Shown here: positions 10,701-18,649 of the stretch, piece by piece
How positions within the stretch are numbered: position 1 is the stretch's first letter
Layout of the letters: the number at the start of each line of letters is the position of its first letter
Assembly (NCBI GenBank): GCA_041399065.1
Contig: JAWKTN010000003.1
Span: 372,001 to 436,000 of the forward strand
Direction of reading: 5' to 3'
DNA length: 64,000 nucleotides
DNA from: JAGQPD01 sp020426865
GTDB lineage: Bacteria; Planctomycetota; Planctomycetia; Pirellulales; Pirellulaceae
Translations under genes and position numbers: made by a program
Notes under the pieces: generated by a model
Databases searched by the model: none
The model's input: only the letters and a program-made list of their open reading frames with translations
What the model was told of the DNA's origin: nothing

Positions 10701-11757
10701 TTCGATCAACGGCGATACATTTGACAGTGTCGGTACGCCGAATGCCGGGGATCTTAACGATTTGAACGTGTTCAATGGTGCGGTGTATGTGGACGTCAGT
10801 AGCCGGCCAGGGGCGTCGGCGGGGGCCATTGGTATACAATTTGACGGTGTCGATGATTATCTTGAGGGGGTGCGTCTCGGGCTACCGTCGTCAAGCGCTT
10901 CGGCAGTGCCGACGGGACCGCTCGATTATTCTGGGATCGCAAATCGTGGTCTCCAGTTTTGGGCCCGGCCGAATGCGGCTGGTAACGGCAATGCTCAATC
11001 GGTGGTCTTGGACACCAATCAACATGGTGCACGCATCACCGCCGCTGGAACATGGCAGATGCGGTATGCCGGCGTTGATGTAGACAGTGGTGCCGCTGTC
11101 GATTTCGGCAACTGGCAACACGTGATGGTCGTTCGACCGTTTGGTGCAGCCGGTGGAGCTCGGATGTACGTTGATGGAGTTGTCGTGGCGACACAGGGTG
11201 GTGGTTACAATGGCGGTGATGAATCGCCGCTGGTCGTTGGCGCCAACACGGGGGATAACACCACCGTGTTTAGCGGTACGACTGATTTCTATCGCGGTCA
11301 GATTGACGATCTCAAGCTATTCGTCATGGGACGATCCACGACCACGGCGACAGACTACGGGGCATTCAACGCGGGCGAAGATAATGAGTTTATCGCTCAA
11401 GCCGTCGCGGGAATAGCCATTGGCGACATGAATGGTGATGGCTCGATTACCGGCGACGGTACTGGGAATGCATCGACCGATGACGTGAGCGCCTTCGTGG
11501 ATAACTGGGGATTCGAGCGCCGCGTCGGCGGAATCTTGGTGGGTGACCTCACTGGCTTCGAATCGGGTGATTTGAACTTTGACGGCGTCGTCGATTTGTT
11601 TGACTGGCATGTCTTGCGAACCAATCATCCCAACGGAGGCAACATCGATCTTGCAACGGTATTGGCTAGTCGCGGCGTCCCCGAGCCAGGAGTGGCAGCG
11701 ATATTTTGCAGCCTGCTCCCCCTAATTACTGCATTACGTCGCCGCCGTTTTCACTAG
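7705..11757 (+). CDS. Triple LamG/dockerin/PEP-CTERM fusion protein (polyprotein-like)
   Basis: A single frame of 1350 residues reads as three complete PEP-CTERM precursors joined without a stop. Unit 1: signal peptide (1-30), LamG (32-245), beta-rich linker, dockerin-like calcium loops (372-437; DLNLDGAVDSADW), V-PEP at 452-455 with a hydrophobic stretch. Unit 2: new signal-like segment (481-503; MAVLLLAFVSVATLAG), LamG (505-720), dockerin (850-904; SVDAADYTIWKDNFG twice), PEP at 916-918, helix and RRRRPGRP. Unit 3: ATG at 10531 (residue 943), new signal-like helix (950-973), LamG, dockerin (1237-1312), PEP at 1326-1328 and RRRRFH end. GAGGAGA precedes the first ATG. Whether it is translated whole and then processed, or units 2 and 3 start internally, cannot be told from sequence. 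Clustered PEP-CTERM genes are known; in-frame fusion through the sorting signals is the odd point. Confidence 0.85.
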   Translation: MKSYSCWLASAVLATITTCSVLNTSGHAALVSHWTFDNPANVGADSGSAGNNGILLGNAAQTNDAIVGGGALALGGTGDIVDVGGTTSFNALDDDGNGWTVAGWIKTTGNGGVSRLLSTYMPDGFTANGWGVGTSGDTLLYSTTYGIVDMQGNAGTALNGNWQHVAYVYRNNGGSIATDYYVNGSLQSSATPGNAFGINDTTNTFAIGALGLSTADQPFLGSIDDLRVYDTELTSGEILTLVTDVLGGFVTLEINRDSGAVKLTNGTGAPVPFAGYSIKSARESLNPGTWLSIADNYDADSGGTVDGANIWIEASSSGSDLSEIALRPASLAVGQSINLGTTWVRGPVEDVTMQLLLADGSGLRPRIEYVGNGDQSFQPGDLNLDGAVDSADWPVYKAGFLADLSGGTLGQGYLRGDMNYDGVNDDADFRLFKDAYDAANGAGAFAAMLASVPEPTGVLPCLFAMTILWNVGRCGRSHRLMAVLLLAFVSVATLAGREASAALTNHWTFENAANLGADSVGTQNGVVNGDATQTAGVIGTGALLLDGDGDFLSLSTGGAHFSTLDDDNDGWSIASWVNTTGNGGVMRIISTDMPDGFTANGWGLGFRQDRGSDEFISTTYGIVDMHQGTTALDGLWHHVAYVFRNNGGTISTDYYLDGGLVGTTDATQGFPMNNTTSPYAIGRLGLGTALQYFNGSIDDLRVYDNELSALDVQEIYGGVSLDMTLEVNTTTGAVTLKNTTPIDFDVDFYRISSAGGGLRPTSWNSLQDQDFEGSGANNNTGNGWEELGTPSANDLAEAFLQGSSTIAQNAEVGLGLAYNPQSDPRDIVFRYQLASGAMVDGNVEYVEGGVLLGDYNQNGSVDAADYTIWKDNFGANVAAGSGADGNGNGVIDAADYTVWKDNFGNSLSAASTAAVPEPGVGSMVLTILGAALLRRRRPGRPTMNRPHPVAKRTQWIPLLALAAVAVFLSPVFAASSVDRSYLMGDDSAEGAVVGSPAGDSINGDTFDSVGTPNAGDLNDLNVFNGAVYVDVSSRPGASAGAIGIQFDGVDDYLEGVRLGLPSSSASAVPTGPLDYSGIANRGLQFWARPNAAGNGNAQSVVLDTNQHGARITAAGTWQMRYAGVDVDSGAAVDFGNWQHVMVVRPFGAAGGARMYVDGVVVATQGGGYNGGDESPLVVGANTGDNTTVFSGTTDFYRGQIDDLKLFVMGRSTTTATDYGAFNAGEDNEFIAQAVAGIAIGDMNGDGSITGDGTGNASTDDVSAFVDNWGFERRVGGILVGDLTGFESGDLNFDGVVDLFDWHVLRTNHPNGGNIDLATVLASRGVPEPGVAAIFCSLLPLITALRRRRFH

Positions 11758-11769
11758 ACGTTCGAGCCA

Positions 11770-13560
11770 ATGTATTGGACACAGTTCGTTGCGAGCGGCT
11801 GCCAGAGAGCCGTGGGATTGAAGAAGGCGGTCACCGGCATCGTGGGCATGGCTGCCGTCGCAAGTGCCTTGGCGGATGCGGTACAGGCCGCGGCTCCGGC
11901 AGTGATACAGCCCGGCATTCAGGTGCGTCTAGACTCATTCGCGGCCGGGTTGTCGGGTGATGGGCAAGGGTCGCCGCTGGATCTTGTTCCTATCCCCGGT
12001 GGCGACGGGCGAATAGCCATCGCTACGTATCAAGGGGCGATTCGCCTAGTTGATGCGCAGGGAGCTTTCCTCGATACGTTGGATACTCCCTACTTGGCGA
12101 CGGGTACCGATTGGCTGCCGGATCTTTATGGCACTACGGGCATTGCATTTCACCCTGGGTTCGCCGACGGATCGAGTCGTGGGTATGGGAAAGTCTATGC
12201 CATTGTATCGGAAGGCACCATTGCGTCACCAGGTGGTCCGGTCGATTTCAATCCGGGCGTTCCCGATTCGACATTCGCACCCCATTACGAAGTGTTGGTT
12301 GAATTTACGGCCAGTGATCCGTCCAGCGACAATCCAGAATTCTCGCGACGCGATGTGATGCGAGTCCGGCAACCATCCGGAATCCACAACTTGACCGACC
12401 TGGCGTTCGATTCCAAGGGACATCTTTTTCTGCCGTTTGGAGACAGCCAGAGCGGCATCAACGCCCAGGAGAAAGGAAACTACTTAGGTACCGTGTTTCG
12501 CATCGACCCGTTAGATCCTGCATCGTTAAGCGACGCGGAGCTGGGAAACCAAGGTTTAGTGCGCAGTCAAAACGGAGCGTATGCTGTTCCGACGAGTAAT
12601 CCGACATTCGGAATCCCAGCTGAATTGAATGAGATATTTGCGTATGGACTTCGCAGTCCATATCGGGTCACCGTTGATCGTGGCGCCACCGATGGAACGG
12701 GAAAAGATCACGTTTACATCGGTGACGTTGGCGGAGGAACTCGCGAGGAGATCGATCGTCTCGAGATCGGAGGGAACTATGGTTGGAGCCTACGAGAAGG
12801 GACCCTCGGAAACCAACCTGCCGGTGGAAGTATCGATCCGATCTTTGAATTGGCACATGACCTCAGCACCAATTCGAACGGGCTGATCGCCGGCGGTGTT
12901 ACGATTATTGGCGGTTTTGTGTATCGCGGCTCGCAGTTTCCACAATTGCAGGGAAAATACGTGTTTGGAGAGATGGGCCGCGAGGTGTCGACATCCCAGC
13001 AAGGGAATCGGCCGCGATTGTTTTACGGCGACCTGCAAACAGGCGAGATTTTCCAAATTCTGGCCGATCCCTTTGGCGAGTCGCTCGATGGTCGCGTCTT
13101 GTTGAGCATTGGAGAGGATGCACTGGGCGAGTTGTACGCGGTGGCAGGTGATGACCCGGGCTTTCCGATCGGCACGCAACCGGACGGTGTCGTGCTGAAG
13201 CTGACTCCGTCGTCGTCACCTTTTCTGCCCGGCGACGTCAATCTTGATGGCGTGGTTGCCGGGGACGGGACAGGGGATGCGGCGATCGATGACGTCACGG
13301 CGTTCTTGATTGGCTGGGGAACGACCGGACACGATGGCCCCAACGAACAGTGGACACATGGCGACATGGACCTGGACGGCGAGACCGGGCTGTTCGATTG
13401 GCACATCCTGCGAACGAACCATCCGGCGGGCAGTGCCCTTGAACTCGACGTGCTATTGGCCGGTCGAATCGTGCCTGAGCCGCAGACTTTGATTGCCGCA
13501 TCGTTTGCTTTTGCTGTGTTTCTGATGCGAAGGCGTCGAATTGTCGCTTGTTCGCTATAA
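11770..13560 (+). CDS. Glucose/sorbosone-dehydrogenase-like protein with dockerin and PEP-CTERM
   Basis: 596 residues, starting only 12 bp after the preceding stop with no clear Shine-Dalgarno, so it is probably coupled. An N-terminal export signal (about 17-42; VTGIVGMAAVASALADAV) is followed by a beta-propeller of the PQQ-dependent sugar dehydrogenase (GSDH) type: GIAFHPGF, LTDLAFDSKGHLFLPFGD, EIFAYGLRSPYRVTVDR, DVGGGTREEIDRLEIGGNYG and FVYRG. A dockerin-like double loop follows (about 495-555; NLDGVVAGDGTGDAAIDD), then VPEP, a hydrophobic segment and MRRRRI. Known family members oxidise sugars with PQQ; whether this one does is not shown. The dockerin suggests tethering to a cohesin-like partner and the PEP-CTERM signal suggests surface sorting. 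Confidence 0.85.
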   Translation: MYWTQFVASGCQRAVGLKKAVTGIVGMAAVASALADAVQAAAPAVIQPGIQVRLDSFAAGLSGDGQGSPLDLVPIPGGDGRIAIATYQGAIRLVDAQGAFLDTLDTPYLATGTDWLPDLYGTTGIAFHPGFADGSSRGYGKVYAIVSEGTIASPGGPVDFNPGVPDSTFAPHYEVLVEFTASDPSSDNPEFSRRDVMRVRQPSGIHNLTDLAFDSKGHLFLPFGDSQSGINAQEKGNYLGTVFRIDPLDPASLSDAELGNQGLVRSQNGAYAVPTSNPTFGIPAELNEIFAYGLRSPYRVTVDRGATDGTGKDHVYIGDVGGGTREEIDRLEIGGNYGWSLREGTLGNQPAGGSIDPIFELAHDLSTNSNGLIAGGVTIIGGFVYRGSQFPQLQGKYVFGEMGREVSTSQQGNRPRLFYGDLQTGEIFQILADPFGESLDGRVLLSIGEDALGELYAVAGDDPGFPIGTQPDGVVLKLTPSSSPFLPGDVNLDGVVAGDGTGDAAIDDVTAFLIGWGTTGHDGPNEQWTHGDMDLDGETGLFDWHILRTNHPAGSALELDVLLAGRIVPEPQTLIAASFAFAVFLMRRRRIVACSL

Positions 13561-13567
13561 TGCGGGC

Positions 13568-14773
13568 ATGAATGAATATGCCCAGCTGAAGCGTTTGTCT
13601 GACGCACTTGTGACCGTCCGCTGTTTCTGTACGAAATCGACGGTAGGTTGGTCGACTACTGCCGTGGATACGACAGTATTGTTGGCCGTGATTCTCGTTA
13701 CGGCGACCTATCTTGCGCTAGCTCATGCGGCAGCGGCTGAAGACTATCCGATAGTGGCGACGGTGGATGGCCAGCCGATTTTCAGGTCGCAACTGAATCG
13801 CGCGTGGGAACGTTCGGGAGGATTGCAGCGAGAAAAGTTGCGGCGCGATGTCGCCGATGGTGAGGTTTCGGCCGAGGAGTACGCGCGTCGACGGGAAGTC
13901 GACCAGGCGCGCATCTTGTCAGCATTGGTCGCTCGGGAACTGGCGCTATCTGCGTTGACACGAAACGGTTGGGGAGTCAGTCAGGAGACGGTGGAACTTG
14001 AGCTGTCGCGTTTTGAGAAACGGCTGGGTGAGAAGGAGATGACGATCGAGGAATTCTGCCAGCAGGCCAAGATGGATCTCGGGGCGCTACGCCGTGAAAT
14101 CGCATGGCAGCTGGGATGGAACTCGTATTTGTCAGCGAAGATCACCGACGAGAACCTGCAAAAGCTATTTGCAGCGAGGCCACGGGACTTCGACGGCACA
14201 CGGATGAACGTCTCGCAGATACTGATTGCCGTGGACAGCAGTGACGGCGACAGTAAAGATGGCGACAGTAAAGACGGCGACAGCAATGACATGGTCCAGC
14301 AGAGATGGGCGGCCGCTCGGAAAAAGTGTGAGCAGTTGCGGGCCGACATTGTCTCGGATCGTTTAGAATTTGCCGAGGCGGCCCGGCGTTTTTCCAGCGG
14401 AGGCAGTAGCCAAGACGGTGGCCGGATCGGTTGGATCGAGCGAAAACGACCGATGCCAGCGGTCTTTAACGATGCCGCCTTTAAGCTGCAACAGGGAGAG
14501 ATCAGCGAACCGGTACGGGGGGCGCTTGGCATGCATTTGATCAAGTGCCTGGAGGTCGCGCCTGGCAGACGGACATGGCGAGAAGCCCAGGGGGAGTTGG
14601 AACAGTGGGCGATCCGTCGTTTGTGGCAACGATTGGTCGAACTGGGCGAACAGTCTTGCGAGATTCATTACGCGGACGACGTCGATCGAACCCTGATGAT
14701 CATTCGTGGACAGAAACAATCGATGGCAACGTCGGAGGTCGGCCCGACGGTGATAGCCGAACCGCTGGATTAA
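13568..14773 (+). CDS. Parvulin-type peptidylprolyl isomerase (SurA/PrsA-like)
   Basis: About 401 residues from the ATG at 13568; a GTG-type start at 13541 would overlap the previous gene by 20 bp and is less likely. A membrane-spanning or signal segment (VDTTVLLAVILVTATYLALA, about 34-55) precedes a SurA-like N-terminal region (VDGQPIFRSQLNRAWE; REVDQARILSALVARELAL). The rotamase domain (about 215-345) shows MNVSQILIAV, FAEAARRFSSGGSSQDGGRIGWI and GEISEPVRGALGMHLIKCLE, all parvulin hallmarks. It should catalyse prolyl cis-trans isomerisation in the periplasm and may help fold the exported proteins encoded just upstream; that last point is inferred. A 15-bp tandem repeat inserts DGDSK units in the rotamase domain. 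Confidence 0.88.
   Translation: MNEYAQLKRLSDALVTVRCFCTKSTVGWSTTAVDTTVLLAVILVTATYLALAHAAAAEDYPIVATVDGQPIFRSQLNRAWERSGGLQREKLRRDVADGEVSAEEYARRREVDQARILSALVARELALSALTRNGWGVSQETVELELSRFEKRLGEKEMTIEEFCQQAKMDLGALRREIAWQLGWNSYLSAKITDENLQKLFAARPRDFDGTRMNVSQILIAVDSSDGDSKDGDSKDGDSNDMVQQRWAAARKKCEQLRADIVSDRLEFAEAARRFSSGGSSQDGGRIGWIERKRPMPAVFNDAAFKLQQGEISEPVRGALGMHLIKCLEVAPGRRTWREAQGELEQWAIRRLWQRLVELGEQSCEIHYADDVDRTLMIIRGQKQSMATSEVGPTVIAEPLD
14243..14287. repeat. 15-bp tandem repeat inside the PPIase gene
   Basis: Three 15-bp units (GA[C/T]GGCGACAGTAAA-like) at 14243, 14258 and 14273 encode DGDSK/DGDSK/DGDSN, an acidic loop right after the first strand of the parvulin domain. The units are in frame, with one or two mismatches. 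Confidence 0.9.
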
Positions 14774-14997
14774 TCATCAGCAATGGTACGATCGGGGCAA
14801 TGCTTTTGGCGAAGGCTTTTCGGTTGTCGCGAATCGGCGAGTTGCGTAGACTTTTCGGGGGCGATCAGCCGATGACACGTTGGGTGGCATCGAGTCGATC
14901 GCATCAAGTCGATCGACGGGGCAGTAACGCGTGTCGGCCGGCGTGCAACAAGTCTTATTTCGCCGTTGTTGAGGCTAGAGGGATTGCGGCAGGACGC

Positions 14998-17190
14998 ATG
15001 AGCAGAGTATCCATTCCCAACGCGCGCCGCAAGTTCACCGCGATTCGTGATGACGCGGGCGTACCTCATATCAAGGGAGTAACGTGGCTGGACGTCATGT
15101 ATGGATTGGGTTACATGCATGGATTGGACCGTGGCACTCAGTTGTTGTTCGCACGGGCCGTGGCCAGTGGTCGTGCGGCGGAGCAGATCGCGGACAAACC
15201 CGAATTATTGGAGACGGATCAATTCTTTCGCCGCATCGGATTGCACCTGGAATTGCCGGCCGAAGTCGAGCAATTGAATGCTGAAGTCGGCACACCGATC
15301 GCTGTCTATTGCGAGGGGGTCAACGACGGGATCGCGGGGCGCGGACGCTCTTTGCCAATGTGGGCGACCGGTTTCAAGCCCGATTCATGGGATGCCGCCA
15401 GCGTCATACTGATTGGACGACTGTTGAGTTTTGGCGGGTTGGCGGTGAGCCAGATGCAGAACGAACGGTTGTTGGTGGAGTTGATTCATGCGGGTGCCAG
15501 TGATGCAGCATTAAACGAATTGCTGGGCACAAGGTTGGACGGCGTTGAATTCGATATTATTCGGAAGGCAAATATCTCCAATCAACTGTCGGATGATGCG
15601 CTCGATTTGTTAGTGGATCTTCCGCGATTGGCGGGGAGCAACGCGTGGGCCGTCAGTCCGTCTCGGAGTGAGTCGGGGCATGCGTTGTTGGCATCTGATC
15701 CCCATTTGGAAGTGAATCGATTGCCAGCAATTTGGTATGAGGCGGTGCTGCAATGGGGCGAGCGGTTCATCATGGGGGCAACGCTGCCAGGAGGGCCGTT
15801 GTTCGCCGTAGCACGCACGGAACGTCTGGCCTGGGGCGTCACTTACATGAAAGGCGATACGATCGACTATTTCGTTGAGGACTGCCGAGCTGGTGGTAGT
15901 ACGGGATGGCAGTATCGGCGAGAGAGTTCATGGTACGACTTCCATGTGCGTAAGGAATCCGTTGCACGCAAGGGTGACGCAGCACAGGAACTTCGAATCT
16001 ACGAAAACGATCAGGGCACGATCGAGACATCATTGGACGATGCAAGTGCGGGCTACTACCTGTCCGTAGCGTGGGCCGGTCGAAAGTGTGGATCGGCAAA
16101 GGCGATATCGACGTGGTTGAACATGGTCGATGCCAACAATGTATCGGAGGGAATGCGCGTCGCACGTGAATGCCCGCAGCCAACGTTGTGCTTTGTGATG
16201 GCCGACGTCGAGGGACACATCGGCATGCAGGGCTGTGGTTCGTTCCCGAAACGGTCGAAACCAACCGCTGGACTGGTGCCACTGGCGGCATGGGATCCGA
16301 AAAACCACTGGCAGGGCTGGTTGTCCAAAGACGTACTACCAAGCAAATACGATCCACCCGAGGGATTTTTGGCCACGGCAAACGAAGAGCAGAACCAACC
16401 CGGTCGCCCGTTGTTGGTGACACAGCCGGTGCACGACTATCGGTTGGCGAGAATCAGAGAACGCTTACAGGAGTTGCCGGCGGCTCGTATTGAAGACATG
16501 CAGACGCTGCAATATGACTTGGTCAGCGTGCAAGCGCGTGAGCTCCTGGAAGTTTTTCTACCCCACTTGCCCGACGGCGATCTGAAACGGCGGCTCGCCA
16601 TGTGGGACTATTACTACGGTGCTGACGACACCACGGCACCACTGTTTCAACGGTTATATCGAAACGTCATGGTGGAACTGTTGGGGCACGATCGTGGTAT
16701 CGGCTGGCGACGCATGGTCTATCTCTGTTCGCGCGTCGGCTACTCGAACATGATTCTCACGGCTGCCGATCGGCTGTTGATGAAGGACCACAGTTGGTGG
16801 TGGCACGGACGTGATAAAGGAGAACTCATTCGGCGGGCAGCCGAATTGGTAGATGCGTCGAGCGAAAAGCCGTGGTCGGAAGTGAACAACTTTCACTTTA
16901 CCGATCGCTTCTTTGGATCTCATCGCGTAGGTCGGCTGTTGGGATTCAATAGTCGTCGTCAGGCCATGCCCGGTTGCCACGCGACGCCGTTTCAAGGGCA
17001 TGTGTTTCAAACGGCAACTCGAGAACAGACCTTTGCACCGTCGTATCATTTCGTGACCGATATGGGGACGACGGAAGCGTGGACGAATCTCCCCGGCGGT
17101 CCCAGCGAAAGCCGCTTCTCGCCCTACTACCGATCCGATATCGAACGATGGATCGCCGGGAGATACAAACAGCTGACGCTATCCCAATAA
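14998..17190 (+). CDS. Penicillin-acylase-family Ntn hydrolase
   Basis: About 730 residues from the ATG at 14998 (AGGAC just upstream); the frame is open from 14545 but overlaps the previous gene and does not look like protein until here, so the start is uncertain. DDAGVPHIKGVTWLDVMYGLGYMHGLDR is the conserved N-terminal (alpha-chain) pattern of penicillin amidases. The autocatalytic cleavage site is in RLAGSNAWAVSPS, giving Ser214 as the N-terminal nucleophile of the beta chain; DPHLEVNRLPAIWYE and PGGPLFAVARTERLAWGVT follow as expected. The family hydrolyses amide bonds, for example in beta-lactams and acyl-homoserine lactones; the substrate here is unknown. No signal peptide is visible with this start, which is unusual because many relatives are periplasmic; one might be hidden by a wrong start. 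Confidence 0.85.
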   Translation: MSRVSIPNARRKFTAIRDDAGVPHIKGVTWLDVMYGLGYMHGLDRGTQLLFARAVASGRAAEQIADKPELLETDQFFRRIGLHLELPAEVEQLNAEVGTPIAVYCEGVNDGIAGRGRSLPMWATGFKPDSWDAASVILIGRLLSFGGLAVSQMQNERLLVELIHAGASDAALNELLGTRLDGVEFDIIRKANISNQLSDDALDLLVDLPRLAGSNAWAVSPSRSESGHALLASDPHLEVNRLPAIWYEAVLQWGERFIMGATLPGGPLFAVARTERLAWGVTYMKGDTIDYFVEDCRAGGSTGWQYRRESSWYDFHVRKESVARKGDAAQELRIYENDQGTIETSLDDASAGYYLSVAWAGRKCGSAKAISTWLNMVDANNVSEGMRVARECPQPTLCFVMADVEGHIGMQGCGSFPKRSKPTAGLVPLAAWDPKNHWQGWLSKDVLPSKYDPPEGFLATANEEQNQPGRPLLVTQPVHDYRLARIRERLQELPAARIEDMQTLQYDLVSVQARELLEVFLPHLPDGDLKRRLAMWDYYYGADDTTAPLFQRLYRNVMVELLGHDRGIGWRRMVYLCSRVGYSNMILTAADRLLMKDHSWWWHGRDKGELIRRAAELVDASSEKPWSEVNNFHFTDRFFGSHRVGRLLGFNSRRQAMPGCHATPFQGHVFQTATREQTFAPSYHFVTDMGTTEAWTNLPGGPSESRFSPYYRSDIERWIAGRYKQLTLSQ

Positions 17191-17209
17191 CATCCCAAGC
17201 CGCTGTTGG

Positions 17210-17752
17210 TCACTGCGAAAGCAGGACCAGCAGGCCGAGGCCGAAGACAACGAGTCCCAGTGCGACAGCGGCCCATGTCAGCCAGAAATTACCGATCCGC
17301 CGTTCGTCGACCTCGATCCGTTCTTGTTGTCGTCGTTGATATTCGAGGCTATCTACCTCGCGCAACAAGAACTGAGTGCCGCAATGTGGACATATCGCCT
17401 CCTGATTCAACATCTCCTCCGGTGTCTCCAGCGGATGGCCATTAGGACAGAGGATACTCAACAGTCGCGGACCGGAAACACCTGCGAATGGGTTAAACGG
17501 CGACTGCGGATCCGGCTCAAGCGGCTCGATTGCCAGGTTCGCGCCTCCAATCGCCGCAGCCGGTGGCCGATCGGCTATCGTCGGCAGTGGAGATGGAGGA
17601 GGAGGTGGAACAAAGGGCGGTGATTCGATCGTAGCGATCGGCACCGGAGTCATAAAGGATGTGCCGCAAATGGGGCATTGGCACGGCTGCCCGATATGGC
17701 TGCTTTCCCCCAGAAGTAAGTGCCCTTGCGGGCAACGAAACTCGAATCTCAT
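17210..17752 (-). CDS. Double zinc-ribbon protein with C-terminal membrane anchor
   Basis: 180 residues from MRFEFRCPQGH (ATG at 17752); an upstream in-frame start at 17797 would add 15 residues. Two similar cysteine modules are visible: FRCPQGH...CQCPICGTSF near the N-terminus and LCPNGH...AICPHCGTQF near residues 115-145, each a C-x2-GH plus C-x2-C arrangement suited to bind zinc. A proline-rich linker separates them. One membrane helix ends the protein (AAVALGLVVFGLGLLVLLSQ). It resembles unnamed planctomycete zinc-ribbon proteins; function unknown. It converges with the acylase gene, whose stop is 19 bp away. Confidence 0.75.
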   Translation of the reverse strand: MRFEFRCPQGHLLLGESSHIGQPCQCPICGTSFMTPVPIATIESPPFVPPPPPSPLPTIADRPPAAAIGGANLAIEPLEPDPQSPFNPFAGVSGPRLLSILCPNGHPLETPEEMLNQEAICPHCGTQFLLREVDSLEYQRRQQERIEVDERRIGNFWLTWAAVALGLVVFGLGLLVLLSQ

Positions 17753-17830
17753 GTGCCCAACTCCATTGAAGCCAACCGCTTTCTCTGAGGACGGCACCAG
17801 AAATGCTGAGAATTCGACGTTCTTCGAGCG

Positions 17831-18415
17831 TCACGTTGCATGCTGGTAACAGTAGTCAAACAAGATCCACCATTCCGCCGATTGCGTGGCTTGGCACCAG
17901 GGGCGCAATGCCGCGTCGCCTTCCGTCGGACGACGGGTGCGATTCGCTTGCTCGCAGAGATCGACAAAAACGTACGGATCCCATTGGCCGTCGCGACACG
18001 GAGGTAGCAGATGATCGGACAATGGATGGGTCTGTGCCAACTGCCTCGACTGTTGTGCGAGTTCCGAAAAAACAGGATGTTGACCGACATGGCGAAACCA
18101 GTATTTCGCATTGCCATAGTCACCTTCACGGCGATGCATGATGCCATGCCAAAAACTTCCCGAAATGGTGTCAATCGACTGGCTGATCGTGTGCGAACGG
18201 TCAAGATAGTTGTTCCACAACCAAAGTCCCGAAACACAACACAACGCCATGTCCCTGTCGACCACGGTGCCGTCAAATAGCGTTTCGCCACCACCAAGCT
18301 GCTCAAGGGCCGATCGAAACGGCTGATTCGGTGTCCCGGCGTTTAGAAATACGTTCGCGGAAGGGTCGAAGAAGCTTTGCAGTCGCGAGATGTGCTGTTC
18401 CACGGTTCGGTACAT
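17831..18415 (-). CDS. Conserved hypothetical protein, SFWHGIMHRREGDYGNAKYW family
   Basis: 194 residues from MYRTVEQHISR (ATG at 18415); the frame is open to 18610 but that part is arginine-rich and not protein-like. It has a strongly conserved-looking core, FWHGIMHRREGDYGNAKYWFR, followed by HPVFSEL and, near the C-terminus, EWWILFDYCYQHA. I recall similar unnamed proteins in planctomycetes and other bacteria but know no function; the His/Trp/Arg-rich core suggests an enzyme or ligand-binding site. It lies 78 bp upstream of the zinc-ribbon gene on the same strand. Confidence 0.7.
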   Translation of the reverse strand: MYRTVEQHISRLQSFFDPSANVFLNAGTPNQPFRSALEQLGGGETLFDGTVVDRDMALCCVSGLWLWNNYLDRSHTISQSIDTISGSFWHGIMHRREGDYGNAKYWFRHVGQHPVFSELAQQSRQLAQTHPLSDHLLPPCRDGQWDPYVFVDLCEQANRTRRPTEGDAALRPWCQATQSAEWWILFDYCYQHAT

Positions 18416-18649
18416 GGCTGGAATCCCCCTTGGTGAACGAAATCGCGAGACATTAGAGGGTAGCCGAGATTTATTGGCTCGAAAACCGGGCAAAGGAACA
18501 TCTACCTCCGCGGTGAAACTGCTGGTAGAATTGTCCCGTAACGGAGTTCTCTTCACCGAGTGTGCTCGAAATGAGAGACTTTCTTGGCAATGGGGCCGAC
18601 GGCGTGACATCGTGACCCGCCGGCGCTCGATCCTGTTTGGGTGCGGAAT

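Noticed and set aside
13555..13560. TATAAT before the PPIase start as a promoter -10 box
   Set aside because: It overlaps the end of the previous gene and no -35 hexamer lies at a suitable distance; the arrangement fits co-transcription.
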